Positions 57,462-64,000 of a DNA stretch of 64,000 nt are shown in pieces. The notes under the pieces are model-generated. The model ran no database searches. It worked only from the letters and a program-made list of their open reading frames with translations, and had not been told where the DNA came from. Origin of the DNA: Achatina immaculata. Its lineage: Eukaryota > Mollusca > Gastropoda > Stylommatophora > Achatinidae. A program made the translations under genes and the position numbers. Each line of letters begins with the position of its first letter. Positions within the stretch are counted from its first letter, which is position 1. The stretch is taken from assembly GCA_009760885.1 (NCBI GenBank), contig CM019702.1, positions 53,543,282 to 53,607,281 of the forward strand, written 5' to 3'.

Positions 57462-57802
57462 TCATCTTTTCAGTACGGGAAGTGTATTTTCGTACTCCAC
57501 TACATCAAAAAATTGTGATATCCCTTTGGCAGCAGAACCAGCAGTAATGGCTGGTACTCCGGAGGGTACATCCATCAGCTCCACATAACAATCTGGTGTA
57601 TCATCTCTGGGCCTCACTTGTACAGGAATTTCATACTCGATCTGTTCTCGTTGTTCTTCTGAGAATGCCCTGTTTGCAGGAACACTAGATTGCTCTCGTG
57701 AGCAAGTCTCAACATCTTTAATTTCTTCATAATGAGTATAAAGTGAGTTCAGTTCAACGGGACAAGTAGACTGGTCTCTTGATTTGTCCTTATGACCAGA
57801 AC
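57462..57802 (-). CDS. Terminal exon: tyrosine-rich receptor cytoplasmic tail
   Basis: A minus-strand exon of 112 codons plus stop behind a strong acceptor (TTTTTTGTATTCTCTACATAG) in phase 1. The hydrophobic residues just upstream are intron read-through, so the apparent membrane segment is probably not real. The exon reads GSGHKDKSRDQ, then a hydrophilic tail with five Tyr, four in SH2-type motifs: THYEEIKD (YEEI is the classic Src-family SH2 ligand), IEYEIPV, CYVELMD (YxxL) and VEYENTLP (YxN, Grb2-type). It ends LPVLKR. The composition fits the intracellular end of a single-pass signalling or scavenger receptor, such as MEGF-like proteins or a receptor phosphatase. No upstream exon is visible between here and 64000 on this strand, so the rest may lie beyond the window or be lost. 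Confidence 0.6.
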
Positions 57803-57899
57803 CTATGTAGAGAATACAAAAAATACTGAAAGGTGTTAAAAATATGACTAGGTTAAGAAACATTACAACTAGACTTAGCAGACCCTAAAGGTATTTAGG

Positions 57900-58350
57900 C
57901 AATATGATAATTGTGTTTATAGTTATCATCACACTACAGGCTGATGAGTCAGCCTTTCCTTTTACAGGACATGGAACAGCCAAAAAACCATTTCTATATC
58001 TGCGTGAATAAGATTTTTAAGGGCATGCATCTTTCCCATGACAATATATACCTGTGAGACATGGACACTAAACGAAACAGCTGAGAAACATACATGCTTT
58101 GAATGTAAATGCTACAGACGAGTCATTCAAATATCATGGACACAACAAATATATCAATGTTACGAGTATAGGAACTTAATATTGAAGAAGGTTGTGTAGT
58201 AAATAAGACTAAACGGACACAATTTAAATATTTTGGACATATCAAAGGTTACGAGAATTTAGAAAAGGCAGTCTTTGAAGGGCACATAATGGGATAAAGA
58301 AAGAAAGGGAGACCCAAGTGAAGATGGCTGTAAGACATCGTTGATGATCT
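57900..58350 (+). mobile_element. LINE-D 3' portion
   Basis: From about 58030 the plus strand reads CETWTLNETAEKHTCFECKC, then QFKYFGHIKGYENLEKAV and a GRPK.RWL.DIVDDL end. It stops where LINE-B copy 2 begins. Positions 57900-58020 hold nothing recognised. Confidence 0.65.
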
Positions 58351-59254
58351 CCACAGTCTGAGTGACAGTCCAAGTCCAGCTCCTGGCCTTCTCGTTGTGG
58401 AACTGTTTAAACTAACAGGAGAAGGGACGACATGTGAGTATCTGGCGCCTGATAACCAGACTCTTGGGGTAGATGAGACTCGTTAGTCTTGGTTGGTAGC
58501 TCATCTAGGAGAAGGACAACTCTGATTTCAGACCCCACGCTGCCTAGTAGGGTAGTCTTTGGCCAGAGTCAAAGGCTAGTGGAGTAAACCATAAACAAAC
58601 CGGTGGAAGGCAAGCGGAAACCAACACTGTACATTCTCAAGAACAATCATGACACTCCACAATTCTTTGAATCGTAATGAAATTAATGGAGGTTCCAGTG
58701 GAACCACCTCGTCCGGTAGGAACTGTCACGTGCGACAGGTGATACCAGATCATCCAACCACTGTACGCAAATAAAACACAAGGAACACCACAGTAATTGC
58801 AACATGGAAAATTAGAACACTAACAGAACTTGGAAAACTGGAAAACATCGAACAAGAAATGAAAAGAATGGAAATTAATATCCTTAGTTTATGTGAAATG
58901 AGATGGACTGGAGCATTAATATATTCCAGGAGAAACCATTGTAGAAGTGGAGTTGACATAATGTTGGATAAAAAGACTGCAATAACCGTGAGAGGTTTCT
59001 GGTGCATATCGGACAGTGTTAATGGTTCTTCTTCTTCTTCGTTCGCTTCTACCACCAAAACCGCACTGTGATCCTACTGAATTTACGCCTGTGGTCCTCG
59101 TTAGGTCCCGTGGTCTCCTGTGTGGTCCCCGAAAGGACCACACGAGATCCACGAGAGGACCACATGGGGTTCAGAGTATCACAGGGCTTTAGACTGTATT
59201 CTTGGTGGGTCTCAGAAGCGGATTGCGTGACACCGTGGTTTTCATTGCACCAGT

Positions 59255-59525
59255 TTAGTCTAGGGTTGGACTTTCTCACCGGAAGACCTCGACGTGTTTA
59301 GGATATCAGTGCATCCCCGCTGGGTGAGAGGCGGTAGCCCACCCAGGCCAGAGTTGGACCTTCTCACCGGAAAACCTCGACGTGTTTTGAGATACCCGTG
59401 TATCACCGCCGGGTGAGAGGTGGTTGCCCATCCAGTCCAGAGTCGGACTTTCTCACCGGAAAACCTCAGCGTGATTAGGATACGCAAACATCCCCGCCGG
59501 GTGAGAGGTGGTTGCCTATCTAGAC
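59255..59525. repeat. 88-89-bp tandem repeat, 3 copies
   Basis: Anchored by TCTCACCGGAAAACCTCGAC at 59274, 59362 and 59451, each followed by a CCGCCGGGTGAGAGGTGGTTG segment. Repeats are about 85-90 percent alike by eye. Confidence 0.9.
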
Positions 59526-59644
59526 TTCCCTGGTCCAGTGTCTCCGACTTCAGCATTTTGCGGTCGTGGCCGCTACCCTTCCTAGTTGTGACCAGGATGG
59601 AGCTTTTGTCCAGGAGGACGGATCCTCGCCACTAGTGACTTCCA

Positions 59645-60190
59645 CCCCTGGGTTGAGCCGGTTTAGGCATATTATCCCAGTATGGGCGTGTTTGGGACGT
59701 GACCGACCTCTAGAGCAGAGGTACTGTGACATGCATAGCCTTCAAGATTCACCCCTGGTGTGAGCCAGTTTAGGCAAAATTCACCAGTATGGGTGTATAT
59801 CAGGCGTGACCGACCTCTAGAGCGGAGGTGACATGACATGTCTAGCCATCAAGTTCCACCCCTGGTGTGTGCCGGTTTAGGCATATTTCACCAGTGTAGG
59901 TGTATTTCGGACGTGGCCGGCCTCTAGAGCAGAGGTGCCGTGGTATGTATAGCTCTCGTAGCGATACTACTGGACATACCGATTAAACTTCACTTTATCC
60001 TTTCCACCACCTTTCCCATCGGCACCGCACAGCAACCTTTATTTCTTTTCCGCTTCGCTCCACGCGCGGCATTTGAAGAGTCTCGCCAGCAGTGTCTTAA
60101 CCTCTGGGACAAGCCGGTTCATGCATTTCACCCGATATGACTGCACTCAGGACGTGGCCGACCTCCAGACCAGAGGTGCCGTGATTTGAC
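59645..60190. repeat. 107-bp tandem repeat, 3 copies plus a distant fourth
   Basis: GACCGACCTCTAGAGCAGAG starts at 59701, 59808 and (as GGCCGGCC) 59915, 107 bp apart, preceded by CACCCCTGGTGTGAGCCGG and TTTAGGCATATTTCACCAGT. A fourth, more divergent copy is at 60156. Confidence 0.9.
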
Positions 60191-60702
60191 TGTTTGCTTC
60201 GCTTTATCCTTTCTACCACCTTTTCCGCAGTGATGCTGCGCGACATTGCAATGAAACAGTGCATACCATGTGAAGTAAACTTTGTCCTGGGTATTTTAAA
60301 TGCGAAAGTAGGGACTGAACAAGACAATGAAGCTACTGGCTAGTATGGACTAGGTATCAGAAATACAAGAAGAGAGATATTGATTGAGTGGGCAGAAATA
60401 ATAAAATGATAATAGGAAATACTTGGTTTCAAACAACACCCAAGGCGACTATGGACATGGAAAAGCCCAAATGATAACATACGTAACCAGATAGATTACA
60501 TTATGATCAACATAAGATTCAGGAACTCACTAATATCCGTGAAAACAAGACCAAGAGCAGACTGCAACAGTGATCACATCCCAGTTGTAGGAAAAGTGAG
60601 AATCAGGCTAAAGAGGTTAAACGCAGCAGCTAAAAACAAAGAACTAGATAGAGAGTTGTCACGTAAAGATAAAGCAATACAAGAACAATATAGAACCATA
60701 GT

Positions 60703-61160
60703 CATCATCATCATCATCAGGTGCCGTGCCGACTGGCGTTGGCTATTATGCTTCTCAAGAGTACCCGATCATTCATGCAGGCCATCAGTTCAGTCGGTGA
60801 TCTCCTCTCACACCATCCCGTCAGACTGTCCAGTATCATTTCTCTTGGTCTTCCTCTTGATCTTCTTCCTTCTATTTTTCCTGTTGTTATAATATTTTAG
60901 ATGCCCCCTCTTCTCATTGCATGTCCTATGAAAGTACATGTCTCTCTCTTATCTTTTTGACAAGGTTTTTTGTCTCTCCAGCTCTTCTCATACATTCTTC
61001 ATTAGTTATTTTTGCTGTCCAGGGGATTCGCAACATTCTTCTAATAAACCACATTTCTGCTGCTTCCAATGATTTTTGTGCAGACTTGCCTATTGTCCAT
61101 GATTCACTTCCATATAACAAGATAGGTTCAATATAGCATTTTAGGACTCGTTTTCTAAGT
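60703..61160 (-). mobile_element. LINE-F 3' fragment nested in LINE-B copy 2
   Basis: 458 bp, minus strand, flanked by the 8-bp direct repeat ACCATAGT (60695-60702 and 61161-61168). LINE-B copy 1 shows the empty site at about 53030. It encodes CYIEPILLYGSESWT, MWFIRRMLRIPWTAK and a broken C-terminus, ending in a GAT tail. Confidence 0.92.
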
Positions 61161-63041
61161 ACCATAGTACATAATATGTATAATTCTATAGAGAAGATTC
61201 AAACAATTGATTAACAATGGAACATGCTTAAAGATTCTATTCAACAAACATCTATTGAACTCGTGCTTCCAAATAAATGACACGCTAAACAGGGGTGGAT
61301 GAGAGAAGAAATTGTTCAACGAACGGATCGGAGAAGTCTTAAGGAAGATAAAGATGAATATGACAAAATAATAAAGAAATAAGACACAGATGCAATAAAA
61401 CTAAAGAAGAGTGGCTAAATAAGAACTGTAATGAAATAGAGAAACATCATCATGGAAACGCAAGAGATATGTACAAAAAAATAAAGGAGTTAACAAACAC
61501 AAAGGCATACTATAAAACTGGTTGCCTGAAGTCAAAGGAGGGGAACACAGTAATGGACAGAGATGAAATAATGGCAAGATGGTGCGATTATATTAGAGAA
61601 CTCTATGAGGACAATAGACGCAGAATAGATATACGAAATATTAATGAAGGGCCTCCCATATTAAAAGCCGAAGTGGAAGAAGCCATCAAAAACATGAACA
61701 ACAAAGCACCAGGACCAGATAAAATCACCAACGAAGAATTGGAAGCATTAGGAGAGCTTGGCATAGAAATAATTACAAGATTGCTGAATGATATTTATAA
61801 CAGTAACCATGTCCCATCAGACCTTTGGCAATTAGTTTTCATTGCCCTACCAAAGAAACAAGGTGTAGTTGAATGTGAAGACCATCGAACCAGTAGTCTT
61901 ATGAGCCATTTTACCAAAATACCAAGATCCTGCTTCGTATTGTCATGAGAAGATTCAGGGCAAAAAAACCCCACAGAAATCACTGAAAAAACAGTGTGGC
62001 TTCGTCGAAGGAGAAGGCCCAAGTAATGCTATATATATATATATTGAGAACATTGATGGAAAGATCAATGGAAGTAAAGACGGTTCTATACTTATGCTTC
62101 ATAGACTATTGTAAAATATTCGATAAAGTAAGACACACATACACTATAAGAATACTGGAAGACATCAGCATAGATGGGAAAGATCTGAAACTGATCAAAA
62201 ACATATAATAGCAGCAATCAGTAGCAATGAAGTTTGAGAGCCAAATAGGAGCATTCCAAGACATAAAATTGGGAGTGAGACAGGTATGTGTTCTATCTCC
62301 AGACCTATTCTCATTGTACAGCGAAAACATAATGAGAAATATAGAGAACATGCCCCAGGAAAATCAGTTGGCGGTTACAACCTTAACAACTTAAGATATG
62401 CAGACGACACAGTCCTGATTGCTAAAAGTGAAAAGAAGCTACAGGCTCTTCTGGACGTCGTGGTTAGTGAAAGGAAAAGTAAAGGTCTCAGCCTGAATAA
62501 AAAGAAAACTAAAGTGATGGACATCTCAAAGAAAAGAATACCACCAAAATGTAGCATTACCATCGATGGCACGGAACTGAAACAAGTTGATAGATTCAAG
62601 TACTTAGGAACAATTATAATAGCTGATCAGAAATGTCACAGCGAAATAAAAGGCAGACGTGCTCAGGCCAAGTCGTGCTCAGGCCAAGCCAGCATTCCAG
62701 AAAATGAGAAACATCTTGTGCAGCAGATCCGCATTAATGGAAACAAGATTCCAGGTACTTAAATGTTACCAATTTTGTTTTATGGGTGTTAAGCATGGTC
62801 CATGAATAAAGAGAATAAAGCGGGAAATGGAGGCCATGGAAATATGGTTCATAAGAAGGATGTTGAAGGTACCATGGACAGCTAAGAAAATCAACGAAGA
62901 AGTCTTAAGAGAGAGAGGAGTTAAAAGGCAAATGACAGCAACTATGAGAGGCAGACAAGCGAGATTTTAAGATATTTTCTGAGAAGAGGAAAACTGGAAC
63001 ACATTGTGGCAAGTAGAAAAACTGAGGGAAAAAGAAACATG

Positions 63042-63102
<61 letters not shown>
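63042..63102. repeat. GA microsatellite in LINE-B copy 2
   Basis: About 60 bases of AG inside the LINE 3' region. It is a short GAGAGAC-type stretch in copy 1 (near 54870), so it expanded within this copy. Confidence 0.95.
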
Positions 63103-63106
<4 letters not shown>

Positions 63107-63237
63107 TACCGGATGGGCTATTAGTTTGTCTAGGAAGAAAGTCACCGGCGGATCTCATAACCAAGCCTAAAGACGGGAAATGTTGGAGAGAAATGATCGC
63201 CTACGCAACGCGGCACGGCACTTAATTCATTGATTGA

Positions 63238-63370
63238 CTGATTGATGATTTGCAAATGAATGCATCACCAACATGGCAAATTGCTCACAACAGAGAGCTG
63301 CACATGAAAGCTGTTAGGGAGACAAAGTTCCGCAAGGGCATGCATATGACTGAACTGACTGAACTGATAT
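63238..63370 (+). mobile_element. LINE-D 3' fragment
   Basis: Plus-strand DDLQMNASPTWQIAHNREL then AVRETKFRKGMHMTE. Abuts the LINE-B tail. Confidence 0.6.
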
Positions 63371-63543
63371 CTTTATGACTGAGAAACCTCCAACCAGAAT
63401 ATAAGCAAACATATTAAAAATGGAAGAATAGTGTACTACATGCAAATGTACTTATTTCACACCAAAAGCACATGTTTATGATATACACTTTTCAGTCAAT
63501 CTCACACACAAGAAGCTCATATTGTAAGACTTCTGAGAGTGGG

Positions 63544-63751
63544 ATCTACCATGACAGTCCGACAGAAGATTCCAACAATAGTCTGCCATCATGTGTTCAT
63601 CCCATTTTCCTTGGTATTTGGTTTCCATTGTTTTATGCCTTGGAGAAATCTTTCACCTTGCTCTTCGCCGTTTAAGCCACCAATGTTCACTGGAAAGCGA
63701 TCTACGTGACTGTGCAGATAATGAATTTAAACACTCATGTTACATCCAAGC
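63544..63751 (-). pseudogene. Broken exon of a widespread invertebrate uncharacterised protein
   Basis: Minus strand, entered by the acceptor TTCATTTCACCAG at 63752. It reads LGCNMSV, stop, IHYLHSHVDRFP, GLNGEEQGERF, then after a frameshift METKYQGKWDEHMMADYCWN. I recall the order MSLKIHFLHSHLDFFP...EQGERFHQDI...MMADYCW from many invertebrate uncharacterised, probably transposon-derived proteins. The in-frame TAA and the frameshift make it a pseudogene. Upstream exons would lie beyond the window. Confidence 0.6.
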
Positions 63752-63754
63752 CTG

Positions 63755-64000
63755 GTGAAATGAAATATGACTCACTAACTGTGTAGTTGTCTGTCTTATT
63801 CTTGCAAAGATAAATTTTCACAAGAGCAAATGAAGACTAGGCGCATGATTCGGTTTCATTCACTGATGCTATGAAATGTGGATCATTTATAAGTTGTCTG
63901 ACCTGTGAACCATGGAAAATTCATGCCTTCAGTTTCTCCTTGGTAAGTGCAGATAAATTATGCACTGTGTATTCAATGCATACAAGAATCGTATTTATTC
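63755..64000. other. No gene seen
   Basis: Upstream of the broken exon. It may be intron of that pseudogene. Confidence 0.4.

Larger units (their letters stand above)
59027..60270 (-). mobile_element. GC-rich repeat block with retroelement-type tail
   Basis: A GC-rich 1.24-kb block, unlike the AT-rich surroundings, sitting inside LINE-B copy 2. Read on the minus strand it ends GTAGAAGCGAACGAAGAAGAAGAAG, the same terminal motif as LINE-G at 24870-24895, suggesting insertion by retrotransposition with the 3' end at 59027. The body is two families of tandem repeats (88 and 107 bp). No long frame. It might be a LINE 5' region made of promoter monomers, or a non-autonomous derivative. Confidence 0.5.
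58352..63232 (+). mobile_element. LINE-B copy 2 (RTE-like) with two nested insertions
   Basis: Plus strand, colinear with copy 1. The 5' region from 58360 is uninterrupted. Endonuclease start (NILSLCEMRWTGA) is followed by an unrelated GC-rich block (59027-60270) that replaces about 160 bp, then the SDH end of the endonuclease, a LINE-F insert (60703-61160), the linker (MYKKIKELTNTKAYYKTGCL; KNMNNKAPGPDKITNEELEA), RT (QLVFIALPKKQGVVECEDHR; frameshift near 61940; LCFIDYCKIFDKVRHT; LRYADDTVLIAKSEKKLQA with intact YADD), and C-terminus. Ends at GGCACGGCACTTAATTCATTG. Inactive. Confidence 0.85.

Noticed and set aside
57803..57863. Transmembrane helix upstream of the tyrosine-rich tail (LNLVIFLTPFSIFCILYI)
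   Set aside because: It overlaps the pyrimidine tract and splice acceptor, so it is probably intron translated in frame.

Overview
This is an AT-rich animal genomic window that I read as mollusc, most likely a heterobranch gastropod and possibly a sacoglossan sea slug. The reasons are an intron-containing rhodopsin-class GPCR of the gastropod chemosensory-receptor type (SLLGLAVSDL, ITLERCLCI and APLKVK motifs), several families of degraded non-LTR retrotransposons, tRNA-derived SINEs and mariner remnants, and long GATA and TA microsatellites. The species is an inference. There is no sign of prokaryotic organisation, CRISPR or rRNA.

Positions 1-41765 are three head-to-tail copies of one segment of about 13-15 kb (unit 1: 1-13599; unit 2: 13600-26606; unit 3: 26607-about 41765). 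Each carries the same minus-strand, three-exon receptor gene: exon 1 holds the N-terminus and TM1, exon 2 holds TM2-TM3, and exon 3 holds TM4-TM7 and the C-tail. Intron 1 is phase 1 and intron 2 is phase 0. Copies 1 and 2 are open with intact splice sites (353 and 355 codons by my count). Copy 3 is dead: a LINE sits in exon 2 with a perfect 7-bp target-site duplication, and a Trp codon has become TAG. Downstream of each gene lies an older, frameshifted exon-3-like pseudogene, a conserved block of unknown meaning, and a 36-bp open stretch behind a good 3' splice site. Shared insertions (two LINE fragments and a mariner in units 1 and 2 only; an older LINE in intron 1 of all three) suggest that unit 3 split first and that units 1 and 2 separated later.

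Positions 42-64 kb are mostly nested transposable elements. They include two LINE-B copies (RTE-like, endonuclease plus reverse transcriptase), a related LINE-F, pieces of LINE-A, C and D, minisatellites of 33, 35 and 47 bp, and a GC-rich block of 88- and 107-bp tandem repeats inserted in a LINE-B. Two non-transposon-looking pieces stand out: a terminal exon (57462-57802, minus) encoding a cytoplasmic tail rich in tyrosine motifs (YEEI, YVEL, YENT), and a broken exon at the right edge (63544-63751, minus).

Family letters A-H for LINEs are my own working labels. Clade assignments were made from remembered motifs, not from a search.
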